Counted from the stretch's first letter, positions 37,441-46,986 are shown. The stretch is 64,000 nt of DNA from Rhizobium giardinii bv. giardinii H152 (GCF_000379605.1 NZ_KB902680.1:310186-374185), one strand, 5' to 3'. The notes: generated by a model not told the origin, from the sequence alone. Made by a program: numbers and translations.

Positions 37441-38313
37441 TTAGCCGGCGTTTTTCGCCCGCCAGTTCAGGTACTCAGCGATGGTCCTGGTGGCGATCGC
37501 CTGCATCGTCTGCGGCGGCACGACCGACCAGAGATTGGCAGCAGTGGCATCGACCGTGTCCTGTCCCTGGATGCGATGCAGCCGGTTGCCGCCGCTGTCG
37601 AGCACGTCCCAGACATAGACGACCGTCGTCTTCTCACCGTCCTTCAGCGCCGAGAAATAGCCCTTCAGGATGTGCTGGCTGCTGGTATCGGATGCGCTCT
37701 TGATCGTCAGGCCGTGGGAACGCGCCTCGTTGCCGAGCTGTTTCGACAACGGCGTAACGGCCTCGACCGGGGCGCCGATGATCGGCAGGAAGCGGATCGT
37801 GCCCGGCGTCGCCGCCGGGGCGATCGCGGCGCTCTTCTGGGGTTTTTGGATCTCAGGGGTTTCTTCCGCGGCACGCAGCGGCGCCGCCGATTGCCGTGGT
37901 TCGTCTGATGCGCCCTCAACGGGTGTGGCTTCGGCCTCTTCGGCGATGACCTGGCGGCGCGCCAGCCGCTGCTGTGCCGGGACCTGTCCCTGCCGCAGGC
38001 GTCCTGCCTGTGCGTCCAGCGATCCGGCCGGATCGGTGTATTCACCGTCGCCCTGGGCGAGAACCGTGCCGGTCGCCCCCTCGACAAACCCCTCCTGTAC
38101 GGGAGAGGCGAGCTGGGCACTCTCAACCGGTGTCGTCGACTGGGGAGGGACGGTCTGCTGCGACATTGCGTCGAGGTCGGACTGGTTGACGGGCGGGGAG
38201 CGGAAGGTACCGCCGCCGACATCGACCTGGGGGGTCAGATCGTCCATGCTGTTGCAGCCCGAAAGGGTCGCAGCAATTCCAAGGCCTGCAATGAGCATGA
38301 TCGACTGGCGCAT
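37441..38313 (-). CDS. Putative lipoprotein
   Basis: 290 residues with a lipobox LSGC (Cys20) after a signal sequence (RQSIMLIAGLGIAATLSGC). The first 170 residues are low-complexity and Gln/Ala/Pro-rich. The last 120 form a folded domain (RFLPIIGAPVEAVTPLSKQL; VVYVWDVLDSGGNRLHRIQG; TIAEYLNWRAKNAG). Unknown function; probably anchored to the outer or inner membrane facing the periplasm. No known family recognised. Confidence 0.78.
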   Translation of the reverse strand: MRQSIMLIAGLGIAATLSGCNSMDDLTPQVDVGGGTFRSPPVNQSDLDAMSQQTVPPQSTTPVESAQLASPVQEGFVEGATGTVLAQGDGEYTDPAGSLDAQAGRLRQGQVPAQQRLARRQVIAEEAEATPVEGASDEPRQSAAPLRAAEETPEIQKPQKSAAIAPAATPGTIRFLPIIGAPVEAVTPLSKQLGNEARSHGLTIKSASDTSSQHILKGYFSALKDGEKTTVVYVWDVLDSGGNRLHRIQGQDTVDATAANLWSVVPPQTMQAIATRTIAEYLNWRAKNAG

Positions 38314-38399
38314 CGTTCTACCGTCCGGTTTCCTCGGGCGGCGGAGTGATCAGGCCCCCAGCTTTCTCCGCCTATCCCGCGAACGGTAGATCAATTTTC

Positions 38400-39551
38400 C
38401 TAAGCAGTTATGAAGTCCAGTCCGAAGCGCGACAGAGGTCTCGGCGCGCCGTCGGTGGTCAGGTACGTCTGGCCAAGCGTCATTGCCGTGCCGCTGTCTG
38501 AATCCATGATGATCATGTGCACGAAGAGCGACATATCCGGCTCGATCGCCTCCGGGTTGCCGATGTGGAACATCTGGTGCTCCATCCAGGAGGGCGAGAA
38601 GCGCGCGCCGAGCGAATAGCCGCAGGCGTTCAGCCGGTGGCGCGTAAGGCCACGCTCGTCCATGATTTTCGAATGCACGTCGAAGACGGTGCCGAAGGTG
38701 TTGCCGGGCCGCAGGACCATTTCGATCGCCTGGATCGTCTCGCGGCAGGCGCTGTAGAGTTCGCGGTGGCGATTGGTCGGCTCTCCAACGACCACGGTGC
38801 GCATCATCGCTGCGTGATAGTGGGCGCTGACGCCCGCCCATTCCAGGGTGAGCTGGTCCTGTGCGTCGAGCGCGCGGCGCCCGGCCTTGTAGCGGCACAG
38901 AAGCGCGTCCGCGCCGGAGCCGATAATGAATTCGTTGGCCGGGTAGTCGCCGCCGCCGGCAAACACCGCGCCTTGCATGGCCGCCAGGATATCGGCTTCG
39001 CTGCCGCCGGCGTGGATCAGGGGGAGGGCGGCGTCGAGCGCGTCGTCGGCAAGGCTTGCGGCCTTTTCGACGTGGAGGATTTCCGCCGGGCTCTTGATGA
39101 GGCGCAGGCGGCTGACGAGCAGCGACGCATCGATAATCTCGCCAAAGCTGGTCAACTGACGGTCGAGCAGGCGGGCGACGCGGCCGGTCATGCCGTGCGT
39201 GTCGTATTCGACGCCGATGCGCGTACCGAGCAGGTCGAGATCGCTCAGGAGGTTTTTCAGGTCCATCGTCGGATCGGCATTGACGCGGTCGACCCAGATC
39301 TCGATGCGTTCGATGTTCGAGGTATGTTTGGCCTGGCGCAGATCGGCGGAACGGGTCAAGAGCACCATCGAGCCGTCGGCCTTCACCACCAGCGTCTGGA
39401 AGAAGCAGTAGCCGAAGGTGTCGTAGCCGGTCAGCCAGTACATGCTTTCCTGTGCGAACAGGAGCATGGCGGCAAGTTTTTCCTCTTTCATCTTTGCCGT
39501 CAGCCGCTCAAGCCGGCTCGCGAATTCGTCCTGCGTGAAATGCAGTGCCAT
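38400..39551 (-). CDS. M24 family metallopeptidase (Xaa-Pro dipeptidase-like)
   Basis: 383 residues from the ATG before ALHFTQDEFASRL. The N-terminal creatinase-like domain (YWLTGYDTFGYCFFQTLVV) is followed by the pita-bread catalytic domain with the usual GSGADALLCRYKAGRRALD, TLEWAGVSAHYHAAMMRTVV and SLGARFSPSWMEHQMFHIGN. The aspartate pair of canonical metal ligands is partly altered (LEWAG instead of xDxG), so it may not be a proteolytic enzyme and could be of the creatinase/ectoine hydrolase type. It starts 1 nt from the pgeF stop. Confidence 0.85.
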   Translation of the reverse strand: MALHFTQDEFASRLERLTAKMKEEKLAAMLLFAQESMYWLTGYDTFGYCFFQTLVVKADGSMVLLTRSADLRQAKHTSNIERIEIWVDRVNADPTMDLKNLLSDLDLLGTRIGVEYDTHGMTGRVARLLDRQLTSFGEIIDASLLVSRLRLIKSPAEILHVEKAASLADDALDAALPLIHAGGSEADILAAMQGAVFAGGGDYPANEFIIGSGADALLCRYKAGRRALDAQDQLTLEWAGVSAHYHAAMMRTVVVGEPTNRHRELYSACRETIQAIEMVLRPGNTFGTVFDVHSKIMDERGLTRHRLNACGYSLGARFSPSWMEHQMFHIGNPEAIEPDMSLFVHMIIMDSDSGTAMTLGQTYLTTDGAPRPLSRFGLDFITA

Positions 39552-39552
39552 G

Positions 39553-40347
39553 TCATCTCTCCCGAATCGATATTGCAGAGATTTGCCGGCCATAGTCCGG
39601 CTCGCTGCGATGGGTGGTTCGGCGGTAAGAGAAGAAGCGCTCCTCGTCCGCATAGGTGCAAATGTCGAGATTTTCCGCCGTGACGTCCGCCTCTGCGAGC
39701 CGCTTGATCGTCAGTCCCGGCAGATCGAACATGGCGTGCCCCTCGCGCGGCGAAGGAGAAAAGAACATCTGATAAGAGGGGTCCTTTTCGAGGAACCGCT
39801 CGACGAATTCCGAACCGACCTCGTAGTTGCGGCGGCTGATCGAGGGGCCGAGACTGGCGATGATGCGTTCGCGGCGGGCGCCGAGCGAGATCATCGCGTC
39901 GATGGTGCTTTCGAGTACGCCCCCAAGCGCCCCCTTCCAGCCGGCATGGGCAGCACCGACAACGCCCGCTTCGGCATCGGCGAAAAGAACCGGGCCGCAA
40001 TCGGCCGACAGCACGCCGATCACCAGCCCCGGCGTCGCCGTCACCAGCGCGTCGGCCGTTGCCCGCGTGCCGTCATAACTGCCGTCGACGATAACGGTGT
40101 CGGGCGAATGGACCTGATGCACCGTTGCCAGCTTTTGCGGCTCGGCGCCGAACCATGCGCTGACGCGGGCCCGATTCTCTTCCACCCGGGCGCGCTCGTC
40201 ATTCGAGCCCAGCCCGACATTGAGGCCTCGATAGATGCCTTCGGAGACGCCGCCTGCGCGGGTGAAATAGCCATGTTTTACGGCGTTTCCCGCCTGTTCG
40301 GACAGAAGCGGGCTTTGTATGGGCAAGGGCAGGGCATCATCCTTCAT
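39553..40347 (-). CDS. pgeF: Peptidoglycan editing factor / laccase-domain protein
   Basis: 264 residues. The YfiH (Cu-oxidase 4, multicopper 'laccase') family motifs are present: HGYFTRAGGVSEGIYRGLNV, TVHQVHSPD, VLSADCGPVLFAD and AAHAGWKGALGGV, which carry the His/Cys zinc ligands. Family knowledge: PgeF removes L-Ser-containing muropeptide precursors, and some homologues have purine nucleosidase activity. I used the ATG at 40347; a TTG ten codons upstream is possible. Fourth in a chain lgt-midA-pgeF-M24. Confidence 0.9.
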   Translation of the reverse strand: MKDDALPLPIQSPLLSEQAGNAVKHGYFTRAGGVSEGIYRGLNVGLGSNDERARVEENRARVSAWFGAEPQKLATVHQVHSPDTVIVDGSYDGTRATADALVTATPGLVIGVLSADCGPVLFADAEAGVVGAAHAGWKGALGGVLESTIDAMISLGARRERIIASLGPSISRRNYEVGSEFVERFLEKDPSYQMFFSPSPREGHAMFDLPGLTIKRLAEADVTAENLDICTYADEERFFSYRRTTHRSEPDYGRQISAISIRER

Positions 40348-40504
40348 CGGTGGTTTTGCCCTTTCGAAATGCTGCAATATGGCGGGTTTCCCGGAGCTGT
40401 CGGCATGGCGCCCCGGCCTGATTTGGCCGGATGTTGGCCTCAGGGGCGGCCTCTGTCAATCCGTCGAAACGACAGCCGGTGTCGTCACAGGCTGCTGCCG
40501 GCAG

Positions 40505-41599
40505 CTATTTCTGGAAGGGCAGGAGAGCCACATTCGGACTGCTGACGACGAGGACCTTGAACAGCTCGCCCATCTTTCCTTCGCCGGCTCCAGCCAGTCT
40601 TTCTGCATCTGCGCGAATGTTTTCCTGGGTCTCCGTGTCCTTGTCGCGGCCAAGCGCTGCGGCGCGTTCGGCAAGACCCAACGCAAGGAGAAAGTCGCCC
40701 TGATAGGTCAGCCCGTTGATCTGCAGCCCTTCCGTTACGGCTCTGCGGGCGAGCTGTTCGAAATCGACATGACTGGTGATATCGGCGTCGCCGGGATGTT
40801 TGAGCGGCGGATCGAATTGATGCTCGCGCACCGCCTGCAGGGTATCGCCAAGGCCCGTCGCCATGTGGCCGTAGTCGATGATCACAGCCGTCCCGCCACT
40901 GGCATTGATGCTCTCGCAAAGTGCCGCCATCACGGCGTCACGGGCGGGTGCGATCTCGAAAATCGTACCCGGCGCGGCGGTTGCGGCGGCCGGCGGCAAG
41001 AGAGCCGGATCGATGCTGGCGACGCCCGCGGCAAACGTCAGCTCACCATCTGCATCGAGGCCGACGAGCCTCTCTCTGAAACCCTGCGCCGTCTTGACGA
41101 ACTGGCGGATCGGAATGGCATCGAAAAGCTCGTTGGCAACCAGAAGCAGAAAACCGTCCGGCAGCGTGTCGAAACTGTCATGCCAGGAAATCTTGAACTT
41201 GTGCGCGACGAGCGTCTGGCTCTGGACCTTCTGCAGCCGTTCGCTGGTCTCAACCAGGTGGACCGTTACTGCCTCGTAAAGCGCAGGTGAAAGCCTGGCG
41301 ATGACGCGCAGGATGTCCGCCATCATCGTGCCGCGGCCCGGACCGATCTCGGCGATGTTGACCGGGGAGGGTTCGCCGTGCCGCTGCCAGGCCTGAACGA
41401 GGAAAATCCCCATCATCTCGCCGAACAGCTGGCTGATCTCCGGTGCGGTGATGAAGTCTCCGGACCGGCCGAAGGGTTCCCGCGTCTTGTAGTAGCCGTA
41501 CTCCGGATCGGCCAGACAGAGCGAGAAATAGTCGGTCACGCTGATCGGGCCGTTGGCGAGAATGATGGCCTTGATCTTTTCTGCAAGAAGCGTCGTCAT
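40505..41599 (-). CDS. MidA/NDUFAF7-like SAM-dependent methyltransferase
   Basis: 364 residues. The SAM-binding loop is IGPGRGTMMADILR with upstream GGDFITAPEISQLFGEMMG (family-specific), and the downstream YGHMATGLGDTLQAV. This is the DUF185/MidA family, related to NDUFAF7, which methylates an arginine in complex I subunit NDUFS2. Its target here is unknown. It starts 8 nt after the lgt stop, so the pair are coupled. Confidence 0.88.
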   Translation of the reverse strand: MTTLLAEKIKAIILANGPISVTDYFSLCLADPEYGYYKTREPFGRSGDFITAPEISQLFGEMMGIFLVQAWQRHGEPSPVNIAEIGPGRGTMMADILRVIARLSPALYEAVTVHLVETSERLQKVQSQTLVAHKFKISWHDSFDTLPDGFLLLVANELFDAIPIRQFVKTAQGFRERLVGLDADGELTFAAGVASIDPALLPPAAATAAPGTIFEIAPARDAVMAALCESINASGGTAVIIDYGHMATGLGDTLQAVREHQFDPPLKHPGDADITSHVDFEQLARRAVTEGLQINGLTYQGDFLLALGLAERAAALGRDKDTETQENIRADAERLAGAGEGKMGELFKVLVVSSPNVALLPFQK

Positions 41600-41607
41600 G
41601 CGGGCCC

Positions 41608-42453
41608 TTACACGGTTGCAGCACTTGCGCGGCGGGCGCGCGCGATCGCCCAGAGGCCGATGAAGACCATCGGCAACGACAGCAGCATGCCCATGGTCAG
41701 CCAGCCGCCGAGGAGGTAGCCGATCTGCGCATCCGGCTCGCGGAAGAATTCGACGACGATGCGGGCAAGCCCGTAACCGGCGACAAAGACGCCGCAGACC
41801 AGGCCCGGCGTCTTCAGCGCGTCGCCACGATAGATCATCACGGCAAGAACCGTGAGAAGGACGAGACCCTCGAGGGCAGCTTCATAGAGCTGGCTCGGAT
41901 GGCGCGCAAAGGGACCGCCGGTCGGAAAGACCACCGCCCAGGGCATGGACGACAGCCGCCCCCAAAGCTCGCCGTTGATGAAGTTGGCGACGCGGCCGAA
42001 GAACAGGCCGATCGGCACAACGGCCGCAACGACATCGAAAAGACTCCAGACGGCAATCTTGTTGCGGTGGGCAAACAGGATCATGGCGATCATGGTGCCG
42101 ATCAGACCGCCGTGGAAGGACATGCCGCCGTTCCAGATTTCCAGCGCCCGGATCGGATTTTGCAGCACACTGCCAAGATCGTAGAACAGGATGTAGCCGA
42201 TGCGCCCGCCGCCGACGATGCCGGTCGCGACCCAGAGCAGGAAATCATCGAGCTGGGCTTCGGTGATGGCCGGTGACGCGTTGCGCCACAGCGACACATT
42301 GCGCGCCAGCCTGCGGGCATATTGCCAGCCGAGCAGAATGCCCGCCACATAGGCAAGGCCGTACCAGTGGATCTGCAAGGGGCCGATGGAAATCAGCACC
42401 GGATCGATGTCCGGGAACGGCATGATGGAGAAGAGTGTCGGTATCGTTTCCAA
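41608..42453 (-). CDS. lgt: Prolipoprotein diacylglyceryl transferase
   Basis: 281 residues with about seven membrane helices. The Lgt signature [14 protein letters not shown] (near residues 150-163) and upstream [20 protein letters not shown] are conserved. It transfers diacylglycerol from phosphatidylglycerol to the lipobox cysteine in the inner membrane, the first step of lipoprotein maturation. Its presence next to a putative lipoprotein gene is probably coincidental. First gene of a minus-strand cluster to 38400. Confidence 0.96.
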   Translation of the reverse strand: METIPTLFSIMPFPDIDPVLISIGPLQIHWYGLAYVAGILLGWQYARRLARNVSLWRNASPAITEAQLDDFLLWVATGIVGGGRIGYILFYDLGSVLQNPIRALEIWNGGMSFHGGLIGTMIAMILFAHRNKIAVWSLFDVVAAVVPIGLFFGRVANFINGELWGRLSSMPWAVVFPTGGPFARHPSQLYEAALEGLVLLTVLAVMIYRGDALKTPGLVCGVFVAGYGLARIVVEFFREPDAQIGYLLGGWLTMGMLLSLPMVFIGLWAIARARRASAATV

Positions 42454-42642
42454 GGTACTGCTTCAATCCCGTCCGTTGTTTTGGCGGAACATGGGCTCCC
42501 GGGGAGGGTCGGTCAAGGCGCGTTTGGTGAGGGAAAGGCGGTCATCCCGGTATTTTTCCTTGCATCGGCAAGTCCGTCCTCCTACCTCCTCTGTCAAGCC
42601 TGCGATGGCAGGCAAAGGACGCAAGGATCGGAGACCGAGACG

Positions 42643-42903
42643 ATGAGCACAGGCACAAGCCGCATTCTGGATGACTTCGCCAAGTTGATGACGGACGCTG
42701 CCGGCGCCGCCCAGGGCGTGCGGCGCGAGATGGAAACCGTGTTCCGCGCCCAGGGCGAACGCCTGCTGAATTCGATGGATATCGTCAAGCGCGAGGAGTT
42801 CGAGGCAGTCAGGGAGATGGCCCTGAAAGCGCGCGAGGAAAACGACGCGCTTCTGGCTCGGATCGCAGCGCTCGAGGCGCGTCTGGCCGAGGCTGGGAAA
42901 TAA
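42643..42903 (+). CDS. Accessory factor UbiK family / BMFP-like coiled-coil protein
   Basis: 86 residues: ILDDFAKLMTDAAGAAQGVR, then a C-terminal coiled coil (MALKAREENDALLARIAALE). This is the UbiK/YqiC (BMFP) family, which in gamma-proteobacteria assists ubiquinone biosynthesis as a membrane-fusogenic trimer. The alphaproteobacterial version has not, to my knowledge, been tested. CGGAG lies upstream of the ATG. Divergent from lgt. Confidence 0.88.
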   Translation: MSTGTSRILDDFAKLMTDAAGAAQGVRREMETVFRAQGERLLNSMDIVKREEFEAVREMALKAREENDALLARIAALEARLAEAGK

Positions 42904-43336
42904 AGATTCGAAGCGGCGGGCTGATTGCGCTGCCGCTTTTTGCTCGCGTCAAGCGCGTGTGTTCCGGGCTGGCACGGCGCGCCTGTCTGCGAGTGCTGTC
43001 TCAACAGCATTTTTTATAAATTTTTCGCCCTGTGGACACTGCCAAAAAATGCTTACGGCAGAGTCGCTTATGAACCGGCGCTGAATCAATTTCACAGGGC
43101 CTATCCACAACCGCCGGCGCTATTTTTCGTGCAGGGGGCTGGCATGCAGACTCCCGCATTATACACTGATTTTAAATGATGATTCGAAACGGATCACGCA
43201 AGCTCCAGGCAGGGTACATAAGCCAGGATGATCGTGTTTCCGGCAATCATAAGTGTTCGTTTCTGGTGTTTGAGTTTGCGGCCTTCGTGTGTGAGCGCGA
43301 TGACGCATGCCTGCACCGGGACTTTTGGGGTGATGC
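42904..43336. other. 433-nt intergenic region with AT-rich stretch and DnaA-box-like sites
   Basis: No gene found. It has a short AT-rich stretch at about 43009-43026 and two DnaA-box-like nonamers in opposite orientation (TGTGGACAC at 43031-43039; CTATCCACA at 43101-43109). These differ from the consensus by 1-2 bases. Probably a promoter region for the ybjN-proC operon. Not an oriC: there is no hemE nearby and there are too few boxes. Confidence 0.45.
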
Positions 43337-43837
43337 ATGAGCCTGATGGAACTGGAACTTGAGCGCCAATCGAACCCGGTCGACATGATCGAGTTCGTCG
43401 CAGCCAACAATGATTGGAGTTTCGAGCGCTCAGGCGAAGACGAGATCGCCATGACGGTCGAGGGCAAGTGGACCGACTATCATGTCTCCTTCTCCTGGAT
43501 GGAGGAATTCGAGGCGTTGCATCTCGCCTGTGCCTTCGACATCAAGGTTCCCGAACCCCGTGTCAATGAAGTGATCCGCCTGCTTTCCCATATCAACGGG
43601 CAGGTGCTGATGGGACATTTCGATCTCTGGCGCCAGGAAGATGTGGTAATCTTCCGTCAGTCGCTTCTTCTTGCCGGCGGCGCAGAGCCGACCAACCAGC
43701 AGGTCGAGGTGCTTTTGTCGAGCGCGCTTGAAGCCTGCGAATCCTATTTCCAGGCCTTTCAGTTCGTCGTCTGGTCCGGCATCGATGCGCAGAGTGCGGT
43801 CGAAGCGGTGATGTTCGAAACTGTCGGAGAGGCATGA
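43337..43837 (+). CDS. YbjN domain-containing protein
   Basis: 166 residues with the YbjN/type III chaperone-like fold: VDMIEFVAANNDWSFERSGE, EDEIAMTVEGKWTDYHVSFS, and RVNEVIRLLSHINGQVLMGH. YbjN proteins are linked to stress and motility regulation in enterobacteria; the function here is unknown. It overlaps proC by 4 nt and heads a four-gene operon with proC, csaA and the phosphatase. Confidence 0.88.
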   Translation: MSLMELELERQSNPVDMIEFVAANNDWSFERSGEDEIAMTVEGKWTDYHVSFSWMEEFEALHLACAFDIKVPEPRVNEVIRLLSHINGQVLMGHFDLWRQEDVVIFRQSLLLAGGAEPTNQQVEVLLSSALEACESYFQAFQFVVWSGIDAQSAVEAVMFETVGEA

Positions 43838-44658
43838 CCATGAGCGTGAATGCTGCCGGACCGATCGTCCTTGTCGGCGCGGGCAATATGGGCGGCGCGA
43901 TGCTTGCCGGCTGGCTGAAAAGCGGCATTGCCGGCGCTGACGTGCTGGTCATCGATCCGGGGCCGTCGCCGGCCATGGCAAAGCTGATTGCCGACAACGG
44001 CGCACGCCATGAAACAACAGCGCCTGCGGGCCTGAAGGCCGGCGTTCTTTTCCTTGCGGTCAAGCCGCAAATGATGGCAACGGTGCTGCCGCCGCTGAAG
44101 GGGCTTGTCGGGTCCGAAACGGTCGTCGTTTCGGTTGCCGCCGGCACGACGCTCGGTTTCATGCAGTCTCACCTGGGCGACGCTGCCATGGTGCGCGCCA
44201 TGCCGAATACGCCGGCGATGATCGGTCGCGGCGTCACCGGCGCCTTTGCCAACGGCGCGGTATCGTCTGCACAGCGCGATCTCGTGCACAATCTCCTCAA
44301 AGTCAGCGGCCCCGTTGAATGGGTCGAAACCGAAGCCGATATCGATGCCGTCACGGCCGTGTCCGGCAGTGGCCCGGCCTATGTCTTCTACCTCGTCGAG
44401 TGCATGGCGGAAGCCGGCCGCAAGGCCGGACTTCAGGCGGACCTCGCCATGCGGCTCGCGCGGGAAACCGTCGCGGGGGCTGGTGAACTTCTGCACCAGT
44501 CCCCCGATGACGCTTCGAAACTGCGCCAGAACGTGACGTCGCCGGGCGGGACGACGGCCGCCGCTCTCTCTATTCTCATGGCCGATGACGGCATGCAGCC
44601 GTTGTTCGACAAGGCGATCGCCGCAGCCCGCAAGCGGGCGGAAGAACTGGCCGGTTAA
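43834..44658 (+). CDS. proC: Pyrroline-5-carboxylate reductase
   Basis: 274 residues. The NADP site is VLVGAGNMGGAMLAGWLKSG, the mid region MVRAMPNTPAMIGRGVTG, and the substrate site SGSGPAYVFYLVECMAEAG. The C-terminus SPGGTTAAALSILMADDGM is also diagnostic. It catalyses the last step of proline synthesis (P5C to proline). Cytosolic. The start Met-Thr-Met is the first of two possible ATGs. Confidence 0.96.
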   Translation: MTMSVNAAGPIVLVGAGNMGGAMLAGWLKSGIAGADVLVIDPGPSPAMAKLIADNGARHETTAPAGLKAGVLFLAVKPQMMATVLPPLKGLVGSETVVVSVAAGTTLGFMQSHLGDAAMVRAMPNTPAMIGRGVTGAFANGAVSSAQRDLVHNLLKVSGPVEWVETEADIDAVTAVSGSGPAYVFYLVECMAEAGRKAGLQADLAMRLARETVAGAGELLHQSPDDASKLRQNVTSPGGTTAAALSILMADDGMQPLFDKAIAAARKRAEELAG

Positions 44659-44672
44659 ATCGGGATCCTGTC

Positions 44673-45014
44673 ATGACCGAGACCATCGCCTATGCCGATT
44701 TCGAGCGCGTCGATATTCGCGCCGGCACCATCGTCGAGGCTTCTCCCTTTCCCGAAGCGCGCAAGCCGGCGTTCAAGATCGTCATCGATTTCGGTTCCGA
44801 GATCGGCCTCAAGAAATCCTCGGCGCAGATCACCGTTCACTATACGCTGGAAAGCCTTGTCGGCCGGCAGGTGCTTGGTGTCGTCAACTTCCCGCCGCGC
44901 CAGATCGGCCCGTTCCGCTCGGAAGTCTTGACGCTCGGTTTCGAGGACGAAAACGGCGACATTGTTCTCGCCGCCGTGGATAAGCCGGTGCCGAACGGCA
45001 AGAAGATGCTGTAG
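44673..45014 (+). CDS. csaA: CsaA-like tRNA-binding (OB-fold) protein
   Basis: 113 residues. Whole-length match to the CsaA/EMAPII-like OB-fold: FERVDIRAGTIVEASPFPEA, KPAFKIVIDFGSEIGLKKSS, then VGRQVLGVVNFPPRQIGPFR. CsaA is a small protein with chaperone activity and a putative tRNA-binding fold. It lies 14 nt after proC and is likely cotranscribed. Confidence 0.93.
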   Translation: MTETIAYADFERVDIRAGTIVEASPFPEARKPAFKIVIDFGSEIGLKKSSAQITVHYTLESLVGRQVLGVVNFPPRQIGPFRSEVLTLGFEDENGDIVLAAVDKPVPNGKKML

Positions 45015-45025
45015 GAATTTCATCG

Positions 45026-45583
45026 ATGGACATGAACGCTGTCCGCGAATTCATTCGCGTCACCTGTCTGCGCGATGCGGCTGTGGTTGCCGGTGATTGG
45101 TCGGCGACGCACGTCGTCTCGCTTCTCGATCCGGAACTGCCGGACGAGCATGTTCCGCGCATTTCCGGCGCAACGCACCATGTCGTGCGGTTGCGCGATC
45201 AGGAAAACGCGTTGGCCACCGGCCATTTTCCCGGAACGATCACGGCGTTCTTCGACCTCGTGCTTCCGGCCATCGAGCAGCGTGACAGCCGCATCCTCGT
45301 GCATTGCCATGCGGGCGTCAGCCGTTCCACTGCTTTCGCTTATGGCGTCATTGCCCACCGGTTCGGTGCCGGCCGCGAAGTCGAGGCTTTCGACGCGCTG
45401 ATGTCGATCGTCAACAAACCCTGGCCAAACCGCCGCATCATCGAGATATTCGACGCGCACTGGCAGAGGGAAGGGCGGCTTCTCGCCCCGCTCGACGCCA
45501 TGCGGGCACGCCATCCCAGGCGTATCGATGCATGGCATCGGTTCAATGCGCGGCGCGGAATGACCGGCGGCTATTCGCGGTAA
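45026..45583 (+). CDS. Protein tyrosine phosphatase-like protein
   Basis: 185 residues with the HCxxGxxR signature as HCHAGVSRSTAFAYG (Cys94, Arg100) and an aspartate-containing region before it. It belongs to the cysteine-based tyrosine/dual-specificity phosphatase group; many alphaproteobacterial homologues are annotated 'tyrosine phosphatase family'. Substrate unknown. It starts 11 nt after csaA. Convergent, stop next to the stop of the histidine kinase. Confidence 0.88.
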   Translation: MDMNAVREFIRVTCLRDAAVVAGDWSATHVVSLLDPELPDEHVPRISGATHHVVRLRDQENALATGHFPGTITAFFDLVLPAIEQRDSRILVHCHAGVSRSTAFAYGVIAHRFGAGREVEAFDALMSIVNKPWPNRRIIEIFDAHWQREGRLLAPLDAMRARHPRRIDAWHRFNARRGMTGGYSR

Positions 45584-46963
45584 CTACGCCGGCACCCGCA
45601 CCACCGCCCTTAGCCCGCCCAACGGACTATCCGACAGAATGACATTGCCGCCGTGGCTGCGGGCGATGTCGAGGGCGATGGCGAGGCCGAGGCCGGTTCC
45701 CGAGCTGTCGAGATTGCGCGCCTCGTCGAGCCGGAAGAACGGCTTGAAGACGTCGTCGCGGGACGCTTCCGGAATGCCGGGACCATCGTCGTCCACCGTG
45801 ACGGTGATCCATTTCGTGCCGTGCCTGGCGTCGATATGGACGGTGTTGGCATAGCGATAGGCATTCGAGGCGAGGTTGGCGACCAGCCGGGTGAAGGCAT
45901 TGGGGCGGACGCGCACGTTGTCGTCGCCCTCGACGGTGGTCGTCACGGTCTTGCCCTGCAGTTCGGCTTCCAGCGTCAGCCGGTTCATCAGATCGTGCAG
46001 TTTCAGTTCGCCGACATCCTCTTCCGCCTCGCCGCGCGCGAAAGACAGGTAGCCTTCGAGCATGCTCTGCATGTCCTCGACGTCCTGATTGAGATTGTCC
46101 AGATCGGCGTTGTCGCCAGCCAGCGCCAGTTGCAGCTTGAAACGGGTGAGGATCGTGCGCAGGTCGTGGCTGACGCCGGTCAGCATGGCGGTTCGCTGCT
46201 CGATCTGGCGTTCGATGCGCTCGCGCATCTGGATGAAGGCAAGGCCGGCGCGGCGGATTTCCTCGGCGCCGCGCGGCGAAAAATCGTCGATCTTCTGGCC
46301 CTTGCCGAAGCTCTCCGCCGCCTTGGCAAGCGCAAGGATCGGCCGGATCTGGCCACGCAGGAAGAGGATGGCAATGGTCAAAAGCACCAGCGAGGCGCCT
46401 ACCATCCAGACGATGAAGATATGTGTATTCGAGGCGTAGGCCTGGCTGCGGCGAGCATAGACGCGAAGGATGCGCTCGCCGTCGAGCTTGACTCGAACTT
46501 CGACGAAATCGGAATCGCCGACCGTATCGATCCAGAAGGGACGGCGGATCTGGCGGGAGATCTCCTCGCTGAGAATCTGGTCGAGAATCTCGAAGAAAGG
46601 TTTCGGGCGTGGCGCGGGCAGTTCCCCATCGGTTTCGATGGCGATGTTGAGGTCCAGTTTTTCCCGGGCAATCCGCACGATCGTGGCATAGTCGCTTTCC
46701 GGCATTTCATCGATGAGGTCGATGACCGCGGCGATATCGCCGGTGACGGCGGCTGACAATCGCTGGGTGACGAGCTGCCAGTGTCGCTCCATGAACACGA
46801 AGGCGACCACCGACTGCAAGAGGACCATGGGAATGATGACGATCAGCAGCGAGCGGGCGTAAAGTCCCATCGGCAGTTGCCGCCGCAGCCAGCGCACGAC
46901 GCGATTCCAGCTGCTGTCGCCCGTTTGCGTCCGATAGCGCCGCAGGATGTCAAAGCTTGCCAT
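45584..46963 (-). CDS. Membrane sensor histidine kinase (EnvZ-like)
   Basis: 459 residues. TM1 near 38-58, periplasmic domain to about 180, TM2 near 182-202, HAMP, phospho-acceptor His266 in GVSHDLRTILTRFKLQLA, then an ATPase domain with N box NLASNAYRY, G1 DDGPGIPEAS and G2 GTGLGLAIALDI. The periplasmic domain is short and the kinase is HK class EnvZ-like. It starts 23 nt after the response regulator gene, which is its likely partner. Confidence 0.93.
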   Translation of the reverse strand: MASFDILRRYRTQTGDSSWNRVVRWLRRQLPMGLYARSLLIVIIPMVLLQSVVAFVFMERHWQLVTQRLSAAVTGDIAAVIDLIDEMPESDYATIVRIAREKLDLNIAIETDGELPAPRPKPFFEILDQILSEEISRQIRRPFWIDTVGDSDFVEVRVKLDGERILRVYARRSQAYASNTHIFIVWMVGASLVLLTIAILFLRGQIRPILALAKAAESFGKGQKIDDFSPRGAEEIRRAGLAFIQMRERIERQIEQRTAMLTGVSHDLRTILTRFKLQLALAGDNADLDNLNQDVEDMQSMLEGYLSFARGEAEEDVGELKLHDLMNRLTLEAELQGKTVTTTVEGDDNVRVRPNAFTRLVANLASNAYRYANTVHIDARHGTKWITVTVDDDGPGIPEASRDDVFKPFFRLDEARNLDSSGTGLGLAIALDIARSHGGNVILSDSPLGGLRAVVRVPA

Positions 46964-46986
46964 GGAAACTCAACCGGGTCATTTCG

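Noticed and set aside
42925..43179. An 84-codon open frame between the UbiK-like and YbjN genes
   Set aside because: No Shine-Dalgarno, no family resemblance, and it runs through AT-rich intergenic sequence.
42904..43336. A possible replication origin suggested by DnaA-like boxes
   Set aside because: Only two imperfect boxes, no hemE/parAB/repC context, and no clear GC skew evidence from reading alone.
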